DNA of 64,000 bases. It comes from Streptomyces himalayensis subsp. himalayensis (GTDB lineage Bacteria > Actinomycetota > Actinomycetes > Streptomycetales > Streptomycetaceae). Positions 31,432 through 39,507 of the stretch are shown here, one piece after another; the stretch's first letter is position 1, and every line of letters begins with the position of its first letter. The position numbers and the translations under genes are program-made. The stretch spans positions 124,001 to 188,000 of the forward strand of contig NZ_JACEHE010000010.1 in NCBI RefSeq assembly GCF_013778455.1, read 5' to 3'. The notes below the pieces were generated by a model, which did no database searches, was not told the DNA's origin, and worked only from the letters and a program-made list of their open reading frames with translations.

Positions 31432-32940
31432 TTACCAGGGCCCCGTCACCGCGAAGGTCGTGCCGGGCGCGTAGCAGTTGACGTACATGGTGTCGCCGTC
31501 GGGGGAGAAGGTCACGCCGGCGAACTCTCCCCACTCCGGGGCCTCGGGCGTACCAATGTTCTGACGTCCGCGCGCCATCGCGTAGACCTCGCCGCGGCGC
31601 GTCACCCCGTACACGTGCTGGGCACCCTCGCCGTCCTCGCAGACCATGAGGCCGCCGCTGGGCGCCAGGCAGATGTTGTCCGGTTCCTCGCCGGGCAGCT
31701 GCACATCGGTGCCCGGGCCGAAGACGATCACCAGGGTGAGGCGGCGCCGGGCGGGGTCGTACCGCCAGATCTGCCCGAAGTGGTCGGCGGCCGAGCCCTC
31801 GCGGCTGCGCGCGTACGACGAGACGAAGTACACGGACGTACCGCCCCAGTAGCAGCCCTCGAGCTTCTGCGCGTGCGTGATGCCCTTCGGGCCGAAGTCC
31901 TGGAGGCGGATGGGTGTCGAGGCGGCGAGCGGGTCCGGGACGTCGGCCCACTCGATGCCGTCGAACGTCGTGCCCGTCTCCTGGATGGCGGAGAGGTCCG
32001 GCACGCCCGGTACGCGCATGGCCTGCAGCCTGCCGCCCGCGCGCAGCGAGCCGAGACCGCCCTCCGGCCTCTCGGGCAGGAAGCGGTAGAAGAGGCCGAA
32101 GGGTTTTTCGAAGGCGTCCTCGGTCTCGTAGACGATGCCGCGCTGCGGATCGACGGCGATCGCCTCATGCTGGAAGCGGCCCATCGCGGTCAGCGGCACG
32201 GCTCCTGAGCGGTGCGGATCCGACGGGTGGACCTCGAAGATGAAACCGTGGTCCTTGGTGTAGCCGTTGGTGCCGGCCTTGTCCTCGGTCTCCTCGCAGG
32301 TCAGCCAGGTGCCCCAAGGGGTCGGCCCGCCCGCGCAGTTGACGGCGGTGCCGGCGATCGCGACGCGCTCGTCCAGGACGTCGTTGCGGCTGTCGAGGGT
32401 CAGCGCGGTACAGCCGCCCTTGGCGGCCGGGTCGTAGGTGAGGCCGTCGACCGTCGGCACCGGGACCCTGCCGGTGACGCGGTTCTCGTGGTTGCGTACG
32501 AGGTGGACGCGGCCCTGTCTGCCTGCGAAGGCGGCCATGCCGTCATGGTTGCTGGGTACCTTGCCCTCACCCGAGCGCAGGGGGTCGCCCTCGCGGGAGA
32601 GCACCTTGTAACGGAACCCTTTCGGGAGGTCGAGCAGGCCGTCCGGGTCGGGTACGAGGGGGCCGTATCCGGTCCTGCCCTGGGCGGCGGCCGTACCGGC
32701 GAAGAGTTCGGAGAGTGCGCCGGTGAAGGCGATCCCCGCGCCCACCGCGCCGGTACGGGCGAGGACTTGGCGTCGTGTCGCGGACTGGTGCTCCGAGGGT
32801 CGGCCGCCCTCCGATGGCCGGTGTTCCGAGGGGCGGTGTTCTGAGGGGCGGTGTTCTGAGGGGCGGTGTTCCGACGATCGTCGTTCCGCGGACCGTTGTT
32901 CCGGGAAGCGCGCGGACGCGGGCTGTGCGGACGCAGACAT
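31432..32940 (-). CDS. PhoX-like (DUF839) Tat-exported protein, second paralogue
   Basis: A 502-aa paralogue of the phosphatase at 222-1622, with the same landmarks (VRNHE, WGTWLTCEETEDKAG, RFQHEAIAVD, ITHAQKLEGCYWGG). Unusually, the Tat signal does not start the protein: about 60 residues of charged sequence with four to five SEHRP repeats come first, then SATRRQVLARTGAVGAGIAF. ATG at 32940 has AGGAGG 7 nt upstream, which fixes this start. No PHO box is visible in the 125 bp upstream, unlike the first copy. Phosphatase activity is inferred from family; the two copies may differ in regulation or metal. Confidence 0.86.
   Translation of the reverse strand: MSASAQPASARFPEQRSAERRSSEHRPSEHRPSEHRPSEHRPSEGGRPSEHQSATRRQVLARTGAVGAGIAFTGALSELFAGTAAAQGRTGYGPLVPDPDGLLDLPKGFRYKVLSREGDPLRSGEGKVPSNHDGMAAFAGRQGRVHLVRNHENRVTGRVPVPTVDGLTYDPAAKGGCTALTLDSRNDVLDERVAIAGTAVNCAGGPTPWGTWLTCEETEDKAGTNGYTKDHGFIFEVHPSDPHRSGAVPLTAMGRFQHEAIAVDPQRGIVYETEDAFEKPFGLFYRFLPERPEGGLGSLRAGGRLQAMRVPGVPDLSAIQETGTTFDGIEWADVPDPLAASTPIRLQDFGPKGITHAQKLEGCYWGGTSVYFVSSYARSREGSAADHFGQIWRYDPARRRLTLVIVFGPGTDVQLPGEEPDNICLAPSGGLMVCEDGEGAQHVYGVTRRGEVYAMARGRQNIGTPEAPEWGEFAGVTFSPDGDTMYVNCYAPGTTFAVTGPW
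32819..32880. repeat. 15-bp coding minisatellite (SEHRP) in the second PhoX-like gene
   Basis: Four tandem CGGTGTTCYGAGGGG units (plus strand) encode SEHRP on the minus strand, within the N-terminal extension ahead of the Tat motif. The frame is kept since the unit is 15 bp. Confidence 0.85.
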
Positions 32941-33066
32941 GGTGCAACCTCCTGTTGGCGGACAGGAACTGTGACCCGCCTGTGTGTAGCACGCACCAAG
33001 GGTCTCGGGAACCACGCCTGTCGCCGGAGACCACGCCAGTGACCTCCGGCGACTCGTCCGGCCTTA

Positions 33067-34140
33067 TCAGGCCTTGGCCTTGTGGGAGGCCTTGTGGGAG
33101 GAGGGCTCAGGCGTCTCGAGAGCGGCGTTCAAGGGCGTCCAGGAGGGCGCCTCGAGCTCAGGCGACTCGTCCGGCGTGCCGGTGCCGGTGCCGGTGCTGG
33201 CACCGGTACTGATGCCGGTGTCGGTCGGTGCGTCGGCTTCGGCCGGCGCCTCTGCTCGGGTGGACGCGTCCGCTTGGGACGGTGTATCCGCCTGGGCCGG
33301 TGTATCCACCTGGGCCGGTGTATCCGCCTGGGTCACCGGTGCCGCAGCGGAAGCGGGCGTCGGAGTCGGCGCCCCCTGCTGCTGAGCGGCGCGTTCGAGG
33401 AAGCGCAGCAGCTCCACGGGGAAGGGCAGCACCAGCGTGGAGTTCTTCTCGGCGGCGACCGCCACCACGGTCTGCAGGAGGCGGAGTTGGAGCGCGGCGG
33501 GCTGATTGGACATGACCCCGGCGGCCTCCGCCAGCTTCTTGGATGCCTGCAGTTCCGCGTCGGCGTTGATGACGCGGGCGCGACGTTCCCGGTCGGCCTC
33601 GGCCTGGCGGGCCATGGACCGCTTCATCGTGTCGGGCAGGGACACGTCCTTGATCTCGACGCGGTCGATCTGCACGCCCCAGCCCACCGCAGGACTGTCG
33701 ATCATCAGCTCCAGGCCCTGGTTGAGCTTCTCCCTGTTCGACAGGAGGTCGTCCAGGTCGCTCTTGCCGATGATCGAGCGCAGCGACGTCTGCGCCATCT
33801 GGGAGACCGCGAAGCGGTAGTCCTCGACCTGGACGATCGCGTACGTCGCGTCGACCACCTTGAAGTAGACCACCGCGTCGACGCGCACCGTCACGTTGTC
33901 CCGTGTGATCCCCTCCTGCGCGGGTACGGGCATCGTCACGATCTGCATGTTCACCTTCCGCAGCCGGTCCACCACGGGGATGATCATGGTGAAGCCCGGT
34001 TTGCGTACGCCCTCGAGCACGCGCCCGAGGCGGAAGACCACGCCCCGCTCGTACTGTTTGACGATCTTGGCTGCCGCCATGACGTACACCACCGCGGCAG
34101 AACCCAACCCCGCCGCCGCTGCCAGCAGGTCCTCGAGCAT
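33067..34140 (-). CDS. SPFH/band-7 (slipin-like) membrane protein
   Basis: A 357-aa stomatin/slipin-type protein. It has an N-terminal hydrophobic hairpin (LLAAAAGLGSAAVVYVMAAA), the SPFH domain (about 30-200; QYERGVVFRLGRVLEGVRKPG, VTVRVDAVVYFKVVDA, SLRSIIGKSDLDDLL), a coiled-coil helix (MARQAEADRERRARVINADAE) and a long Ala/Thr/Pro/Asp tail with ADTPAQVDTPAQ repeats. Slipins form oligomeric rings on membranes and scaffold proteases or lipid domains; no NfeD partner gene is adjacent. ATG at 34140 follows GAGGGGG by 6 nt and is preferred to starts at 34170. It is a lone gene on the minus strand. Confidence 0.9.
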   Translation of the reverse strand: MLEDLLAAAAGLGSAAVVYVMAAAKIVKQYERGVVFRLGRVLEGVRKPGFTMIIPVVDRLRKVNMQIVTMPVPAQEGITRDNVTVRVDAVVYFKVVDATYAIVQVEDYRFAVSQMAQTSLRSIIGKSDLDDLLSNREKLNQGLELMIDSPAVGWGVQIDRVEIKDVSLPDTMKRSMARQAEADRERRARVINADAELQASKKLAEAAGVMSNQPAALQLRLLQTVVAVAAEKNSTLVLPFPVELLRFLERAAQQQGAPTPTPASAAAPVTQADTPAQVDTPAQADTPSQADASTRAEAPAEADAPTDTGISTGASTGTGTGTPDESPELEAPSWTPLNAALETPEPSSHKASHKAKA

Positions 34141-34541
34141 GACGACCCCCTCAAGCCTGATGCCGTCCAAGGAGCCAGAAATGTGCTTTTACTCGCACTA
34201 TTGCCACGATATGACTTGATCGGTGCACGGTCGAGCACGGTCCGCGGCTTTCCGCACAGCCGCACATCAGCCGTGCCGCGGACGCACGGGCAACCATGCC
34301 GCGGCCATACGGCAGCCGCGCCGCGTCCGCACGGCCGGCTTCCTTCTGCGTGCCGCAGGCCGCGTCACGGTCACGGCGAGCCGACTGCCCCCGCCGCCAC
34401 CAGGAGCTCATGGAGCAGGTGCGATGCGGTGATCACGCGTGTCCCGGCTTCACTGCCCGCGCGACTGCCGGTCAGGGCCCGTAAGCCGGTCTGCGCCGGT
34501 ACGCCGGTCCGGGCCGTACGCCCACCGGTCCCGTACGCCGG
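34141..34541. other. Intergenic region with short repeats
   Basis: 401 bp with no supportable gene. The part nearest 34542 has degenerate repeats of GCCGGTCAGGGCCCGTA (34469-34485, 34529-34552 and partial copies). The segment around 34180-34215 is AT-richer and may hold the promoter of the SPFH gene. Confidence 0.5.
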
Positions 34542-36251
34542 TCAGGGCCCGTAGCTGGTCAGGGCCGGACGCCGACCGGGATCCGTGCGCCGTGTGAGCG
34601 CGCCGGGGTGCGCGGCGCGCAGGGTGCGGTAGACGGCGGTCGCGAAGTCGTCGTCGTACAGCCGCAGCGACACCCGCAGATCGGGCCTGACCGACCGGGC
34701 GACCAGCGCGGCCTCGAGGTTGGTGGTGTCGGAGCTGGTGAGCGCGAGCAGGGACTGCGCCCGATGGATCTTGGCGGCCTCCTGGACGCCCTCGTGCGTG
34801 ATGTCGCCCAGGACCACCGGCACCCGTAGCCGCCGGGCGAGGGGGAGGCCCCGCGCCTCCGGGTCGGCCTCCACGCACACCACCGGGATGTCCAGCTCGC
34901 GCAGCCGCGCCAGCACCCGGGTGCCGATCTTGCCGAGGCCGAGGAGCACGACATGGCCGGACAGCCCGCGCGGCGGCCGACGCAGCGCGGACCCGTTGCG
35001 GAATGTGCCCAGCGCCTCCAGCACGGCGGCGAGCAGCACCGGAAGCAGCAGCAGACCGACGAGCCCGGACAACAGCTGGAGGACCTTGCGGCTGGTCCCC
35101 TCGTCCACCGCCGGGTCGTTCATGCCGAAGAGATCCAGCAGCGTCAGATACGTGGCTGTCAGCGGATGCTCGCCGGTCGTCAGCATGGCCGCAACGACGA
35201 GGGCCACCATGCTGCCCACCAGCCACGCGAAGGACCAGCGCAGCCGGCGCGACAGCAGCGAGGCGAAGGGCGCGCTGCGGCCGGCGGGCAGGGCCGGGCC
35301 CGAGTACGACACCGTCTCCAGTACGACCGTGCCGCGGCCGGTCGCCGAGCCCACCGACCGTTCGTCGGGCAGGAGCTGTGGCCCCTCCGCCCCGCTGCCT
35401 TCCGCTCCCTCGCTTCCCGCCGGGTCCGTGGAGGTCGCCGAGAGCAGAGCCAGGGTGCACAGCCCCGGGTCGGCCACCTCGCCGGGCCCCGGCGGGGTGC
35501 GCTCCACCGCCCGCAGCAGCAGACCGTCGGCGTGGACGACCTTGCTGGTACCGGCCACGGCGGTGGCAGCCAGGGCCGGTGCGGCGGTGTCGGCGTCCGA
35601 CAGCACGGTGGTCGACGCGTCGTGGGTTTCCGCGTCCGGTCCGGGAGCGGCCAGCGCGGCCGCCTGGTCGAGCAGGGCCTCCAGGTGCTGGCCGAGCCGG
35701 CGGTTGTAGAGCCGGATCACCAGGCGCAGCCGCGGATTGAGGCGGCGCGCGGTCAGCGCGGCCCGGATGTTCGTCTCGTCGTCGTCATGGACGAGCGCGA
35801 GGGCCGCCGCGTGCTCCACCCCTGCCTCGGCCAGGATCTCCTCCGTCGGCTCGGCGGCCTCCAGGAGCCGTTCGGGCGCGGGAGGTTCGCCGTTGCGGGC
35901 TGCGCCGTTGCCGGTCCCACGGTTGCTGCCCGCGCCGTTGGGTGCGCCACGGCTGGCGGCCCCATCGTCGGGTGCGCCACGGCTGGCTGCCTCACCGTTG
36001 GCGGCTGCGCCGTTGCCGGCCGTGCGCGTCACCGCCGCGGACATCCGCTCGAGCAGCGACGAGGCGCGCGCCCGCCCCACGACGGGCGGCCGCCCACTCC
36101 GGCCGGCCGGCGGCACGACCAACGTCACCTGCTCGCCGTACAGCCCGCGCAGCTCGGCGGCGAGCCGGTGGGCGAGCGCATCGTCCCCGCAGACCACCAT
36201 GTGGCCGGCGGCGGGCGTGGACGGGGTCTGCTGAGGCGGAAGGGTGGACAT
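34542..36251 (-). CDS. Membrane protein with two TrkA-N (RCK) domains
   Basis: A 569-aa protein. An N-terminal Rossmann domain (about 15-200; GHMVVCGDDALAHRLAAEL) is interrupted by a Gly/Asn/Ala-rich insert with RGAPNG repeats (about 60-115). Two or three transmembrane helices follow (about 325-420; SFAWLVGSMVALVVAAML, SGLVGLLLLPVLLAAVLEAL), then a second NAD-binding RCK domain (about 435-550; GHVVLLGLGKIGTRVLARL). The layout resembles CASTOR/POLLUX-type cation channels. The segment between helices (LTLLDLFGMNDPAVDEG) has no TVGYG potassium filter, so the ion is uncertain. ATG at 36251 lacks a clear ribosome-binding site. It could be a channel or a regulatory subunit. Confidence 0.82.
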   Translation of the reverse strand: MSTLPPQQTPSTPAAGHMVVCGDDALAHRLAAELRGLYGEQVTLVVPPAGRSGRPPVVGRARASSLLERMSAAVTRTAGNGAAANGEAASRGAPDDGAASRGAPNGAGSNRGTGNGAARNGEPPAPERLLEAAEPTEEILAEAGVEHAAALALVHDDDETNIRAALTARRLNPRLRLVIRLYNRRLGQHLEALLDQAAALAAPGPDAETHDASTTVLSDADTAAPALAATAVAGTSKVVHADGLLLRAVERTPPGPGEVADPGLCTLALLSATSTDPAGSEGAEGSGAEGPQLLPDERSVGSATGRGTVVLETVSYSGPALPAGRSAPFASLLSRRLRWSFAWLVGSMVALVVAAMLTTGEHPLTATYLTLLDLFGMNDPAVDEGTSRKVLQLLSGLVGLLLLPVLLAAVLEALGTFRNGSALRRPPRGLSGHVVLLGLGKIGTRVLARLRELDIPVVCVEADPEARGLPLARRLRVPVVLGDITHEGVQEAAKIHRAQSLLALTSSDTTNLEAALVARSVRPDLRVSLRLYDDDFATAVYRTLRAAHPGALTRRTDPGRRPALTSYGP

Positions 36252-36697
36252 GATCAGCAAGACTGCCGCAGACGTCCCACCGGTTCCACCGAATCCACCG
36301 AATCCGGCAAACAGCTACGAACGGCCGCGCGAACGCACCCGAGCGCGCCTGACGCCGCCTCGCTCGCTGGAGCCACTAGACGCCGTCAGCCTGTGGGCAG
36401 TCGTCCGCTGGGGCGATGGGGGTGCCCCCATGCCCCCTTAAGGCAATGGGGGAGGGTGGGCACTGGGGGCATCTCCCAGCGTTGGCTGGGGGAGGAACCC
36501 CGACGGCGCCGGGCTGCGCCCCCACGCGCACCAGAATGCCGTGGCGGCGGCCCTCCTGGCGGACAGCGCTTGGCGGCCCCGCCCAGCCTCAGCGCCTGGT
36601 GGCGGCCCTCCCGGTGGACAGCGCCTGGCGGCGGCCCTCCCGGCCAGTGCGCGGGCCTCGCGATGGCCGCGGTCGGCGGCGTCCGGCCGCGCCCCGG
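36252..36697. other. Intergenic region containing repeats
   Basis: 446 bp without a supportable gene. It contains dispersed repeat copy 3 (36392-36463) and, at about 36540-36660, three degenerate copies of a unit with GGCGGCGGCCCTCC and GGACAGCGCYTGGCGGC. Nothing else is recognised. Confidence 0.6.
36392..36463. repeat. Dispersed intergenic palindromic repeat, copy 3
   Basis: About 85% identical by eye to copy 2. TGTGGGCAGTCGTCCGC is followed by a GATGGGGGTGCCCCCAT hairpin, then CCTTAAGGCAATGGGGGAGG and GTGGGCAC. It lies between the TrkA-type gene (start 36251) and zapE (stop 36698). Confidence 0.8.
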
Positions 36698-37795
36698 CTA
36701 CTCGCCGACCAGCCCCTTCGCGTCCCTCGCCAGCGCGGTCAGACGCGAGATCGCCCGGAAGTACTTCTTCCGGTAGCCGCCGCGCAGCATCTCCTCGCTG
36801 AAGAGCTTGTCGAAGGGCAGGCCGGAGGCCAGCACGGGGACTTCGCGGTCGTACAGCCGGTCGGCGAGTACGACGAGGCGCAGCGCCGTCGACTGGTCCG
36901 GGACCGGCTGCACATCCGTCAGGCAGACCGCCGTCAGGCCGTCCGTCAGCGCGCCGTACCGGCTGGGGTGCACGCGCGCGAGGTGGTCCAGCAGATGCGG
37001 GAAGTCGTCCAGCGAGGCGTCCGGCGTGGCATACGCGGCCCGCGTCACCTGGTCGTCCGAGAACGGCGCGGGCGCTTCGGGAAGGCCGCGGTGGCGGTAG
37101 TCCTCGCCGTCGATCCGCAGAGGCCGGAAGTGCGCGGACAGGCCCTGTATCTCGCGGAGGAAGTCGGCGGCGGCGAACCGGCCCTCGCCCAGCTTGCCGG
37201 GCAGCGTGTTCGACGTCGCGGCGAGCGCCACGCCCGCGTCGACCAGCTTGCCGAGCAGCGTGGACACCAGCACCGTGTCACCCGGGTCGTCGAGCTCGAA
37301 CTCGTCGATGCACAGCAGGCTGTGGCCGCTCAGCGTCTGCACGGTCTGCTGGAAGCCGAGCGCACCGACGAGATTGGTCAGCTCCACGAACGTGCCGAAC
37401 GCCTTCTGCTCGCGCGCGGCCGGAGCGGCATGCCAGAGCGAGGCCAGCAGATGCGTCTTGCCGACGCCGTAACCGCCGTCGAGATACACGCCGCGCGGAC
37501 CGGCCGGCACCGCGGGCTTCGCCCGTCCGCCGAACCACCGCCGCTTGCCGCTCCCGGAGGCATGCGCCCCGCCGAGCCCGGCCGCGAAGCCGCTCAGGAC
37601 CTGCACCGCCTCGCTCTGGCTGGGCTGGTTCGGGTCCGGAATGTACGTATCGAAGCGCACGGAGTCGAAGCGCGGCGGCGGCACCATCTCGGCGACGAGC
37701 CGGTCCGCGGGGACGTGGGGTTCGCGGGCGCACAGGGACAGCGGGGCCGCTTCGGTTATCGGGCTGTGCCCGCGGGCGGCTGTGGAGGACGACAC
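36698..37795 (-). CDS. zapE: Cell division protein ZapE / AFG1-family ATPase
   Basis: A 365-aa AAA-type ATPase. The Walker A is GGYGVGKTHLLASL, Walker B is LLCIDEFELDD, and sensor TSNTLPGKLGEGRF and the C-terminal block LDDFPHLLDHLARVHPSRY are typical. In proteobacteria ZapE modulates FtsZ rings; mitochondrial AFG1 helps protein quality control; the actinobacterial role is inferred. GTG at 37795 is chosen because GGGGAAGC precedes it and it leaves a 37-bp divergent gap to the reductase gene. A longer frame to 38119 overlaps that gene and is rejected. A Gly/Ser linker (about 65-80) is variable. Confidence 0.9.
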   Translation of the reverse strand: MSSSTAARGHSPITEAAPLSLCAREPHVPADRLVAEMVPPPRFDSVRFDTYIPDPNQPSQSEAVQVLSGFAAGLGGAHASGSGKRRWFGGRAKPAVPAGPRGVYLDGGYGVGKTHLLASLWHAAPAAREQKAFGTFVELTNLVGALGFQQTVQTLSGHSLLCIDEFELDDPGDTVLVSTLLGKLVDAGVALAATSNTLPGKLGEGRFAAADFLREIQGLSAHFRPLRIDGEDYRHRGLPEAPAPFSDDQVTRAAYATPDASLDDFPHLLDHLARVHPSRYGALTDGLTAVCLTDVQPVPDQSTALRLVVLADRLYDREVPVLASGLPFDKLFSEEMLRGGYRKKYFRAISRLTALARDAKGLVGE

Positions 37796-37832
37796 GCTTC
37801 CCCACTTTAGGCGCCGTGGAAGACTGATCGGC

Positions 37833-38675
37833 ATGCGACGCCTGTTCCCTGTGACATACGAAACAGCAGACCGTACGAGTTCCACGGCGGATCGTGGGGG
37901 TGCCCCCTGCTCGACCGGAGCCGAGAGCTTGGGGGAGGGCTTTGCGCAGTCCGCCGACCGCGAGTGGGGGCTGGAGGAGCTCGCCGAGGCGTATGCGTAT
38001 CCAGGGGACCGGGACGTGTGGCTGCGCGCCAACATGGTGTCGACGCTCGATGGCGCGGCCCAGCACGAGGGCCGCTCGCAGCCCATCTCGTGCGAGACCG
38101 ACATGCGTATCTTCGGCACGCTGCGCGGGCTCGCGGACGCCGTGGTCGTGGGCGCGGAGACCGTCCGTCTGGAGGGTTATCGCCCCGCACGCGCGCGTGA
38201 GGCCTTCGCCGCGCGCCGGGCCGCGGCCGGACAGGGCCCGGCGCCGGCCATCGCGGTCGTCAGCGCCAGCCTGGAGCTGGACTTCTCCCTGCCCCTCTTC
38301 ACCGAGCCGCTCGTCCCCACCCTCCTGGTGACGGGTGCGGCTGCGCCCCTTACCCGCCTCCGGGCCGCGGAGGCGGCGGGCGTCGAGGTGGTGATCGCCG
38401 GCGAGGGAGCGGGCGCGGAGCCGGCCCGGATCGTACGGGCGCTGGCCGACCGCGGTCTGAGGCGGCTGCTGACCGAGGGCGGACCGCGCCTGCTCGGCCA
38501 GTTCGTGGCTGCGGACGCCCTGGACGAGCTGTGTCTGACGCTCTCTCCGATGGTGGCCTCGGGAGCGGCACAGCGCATCGTCGGAGGCCCCGAGATGGAT
38601 GTGCTGAAACGATTCGCCCTGTCCTCGCTCTTGGAGGACACTGGGTTTCTCTTCGCTCGCTACCGTCGTAAGTGA
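37833..38675 (+). CDS. Pyrimidine reductase family protein (RibD C-terminal domain)
   Basis: A 280-aa protein with only the reductase half of RibD (HTP reductase fold): NMVSTLDGAAQHEGRS, FGTLRGLADAVVVGAETVRLEGY, the NADPH-binding LLTEGGPRLLGQF and the C-terminal LKRFALSSLLEDTGFLFARY. Bifunctional RibD normally has an N-terminal deaminase, which is absent. It may reduce a pyrimidine or pterin-like substrate in flavin or related metabolism. ATG at 37833 has GGAAGA upstream. Residues about 20-38 come from a Streptomyces intergenic-type repeat inserted in frame. It is divergent from zapE. Confidence 0.87.
   Translation: MRRLFPVTYETADRTSSTADRGGAPCSTGAESLGEGFAQSADREWGLEELAEAYAYPGDRDVWLRANMVSTLDGAAQHEGRSQPISCETDMRIFGTLRGLADAVVVGAETVRLEGYRPARAREAFAARRAAAGQGPAPAIAVVSASLELDFSLPLFTEPLVPTLLVTGAAAPLTRLRAAEAAGVEVVIAGEGAGAEPARIVRALADRGLRRLLTEGGPRLLGQFVAADALDELCLTLSPMVASGAAQRIVGGPEMDVLKRFALSSLLEDTGFLFARYRRK
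37889..37943. repeat. Streptomyces repeat inserted in frame in the RibD-C gene
   Basis: GTGGGGGTGCCCCCTGCTCG, then ACCGGAGCCGAGAGCTTGGGG and GAGGG. From memory this form is a frequent intergenic repeat in Streptomyces. It folds into a stem (GGGGTGCCCCC and CCCC/GGGG arms) and encodes RGGAPCSTGAESLGEG within the N-terminal region of the reductase. Confidence 0.75.
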
Positions 38676-38804
38676 CACACAGCGGAATCATTCGCTCCGC
38701 TCCGTCTTCGCCAGGCAAACTGAATCTTGGATACCCCGTGCAGAGACGGGGCGGGCTGGTTTCCGAAGGGGCACTTCGCGGCCCATGGAGAGAGGGCTCC
38801 TGTC

Positions 38805-39278
38805 GTGTTCACGAGCGTATTGATGATCGAGAAGGCCCTGACATCCGCCGACGTGGAGTTCATCACCACCTTGCACGGCGACGAGGGCGCTTCCTTCCAC
38901 GTACTGCTGCAGCCGCGCGGTGAGCAGGCCGACCGCCTGCTGCGCGCCATCGACGACATCGCGATGGGCGAGATCGACGAGGCCGTCCGCGAGCACGAGA
39001 CTCCCGAGGGCAAGGACGCGGCCGCCGTCGGCCGGCAGGCCCTCGACGTCTCCCTCGCCGCCCTGCGCGCATCGGGCTGCACCGCGGAGGGGCGGCTCGT
39101 TGAGGACCACCCGCTCGACGCGCTCAAGACGCTGGTCGAGGAGACGGACGCCGACGAGGTCATCGTGCTGACCGACCCCCACTACGTGGAGGAGTTCTTC
39201 CACCGCGACTGGGCGTCGCGGGCACGGCACAAGGTGGGGGTACCGGTCCTGAAACTGTTCTCGCACAAGAAGGCGTAG
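38805..39278 (+). CDS. Conserved actinobacterial alpha/beta protein (USP-like), 157 aa
   Basis: A 157-aa soluble protein, sometimes mislabelled indole-3-glycerol phosphate synthase in Streptomyces as I recall. Its end has a Rossmann-like strand and helix, DALKTLVEETDADEVIVLTD, and then HYVEEFFHRDWASRARHKVGVPVLKLF, resembling the C-terminal half of universal stress proteins. No nucleotide-binding GxxGxxxxG is evident. GTG at 38805 is chosen for AGGG about 9 nt upstream; ATG at 38823 is an alternative. It lies between the reductase and murC on the same strand. Function is unknown. Confidence 0.72.
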   Translation: MFTSVLMIEKALTSADVEFITTLHGDEGASFHVLLQPRGEQADRLLRAIDDIAMGEIDEAVREHETPEGKDAAAVGRQALDVSLAALRASGCTAEGRLVEDHPLDALKTLVEETDADEVIVLTDPHYVEEFFHRDWASRARHKVGVPVLKLFSHKKA

Positions 39279-39507
39279 AGGGTTGGTGGGGGTGGGTCGG
39301 CGGTACGAGCCGGCCGCGGAGTGCGGGGCGCCCGACTCGGCCGGCCGAGGGCACGGCACCGCATCCGCAAGGCATAGGCGAGGGCACGGCACCGTACCCG
39401 CAAGGCATAGGCTGGGGACCCGCTCCGGCGTCGTTTCGCCGGCCGCGGCCCCAGCCGTATAACTTGCCCGAACCAGCCGTACCACTCGTCACCTGGGAGA
39501 CACACGC

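Noticed and set aside
37545..37832. Longer N-terminus for the RibD-C protein
   Set aside because: It would overlap the coding region of divergent zapE; ATG at 37833 has a ribosome-binding site.
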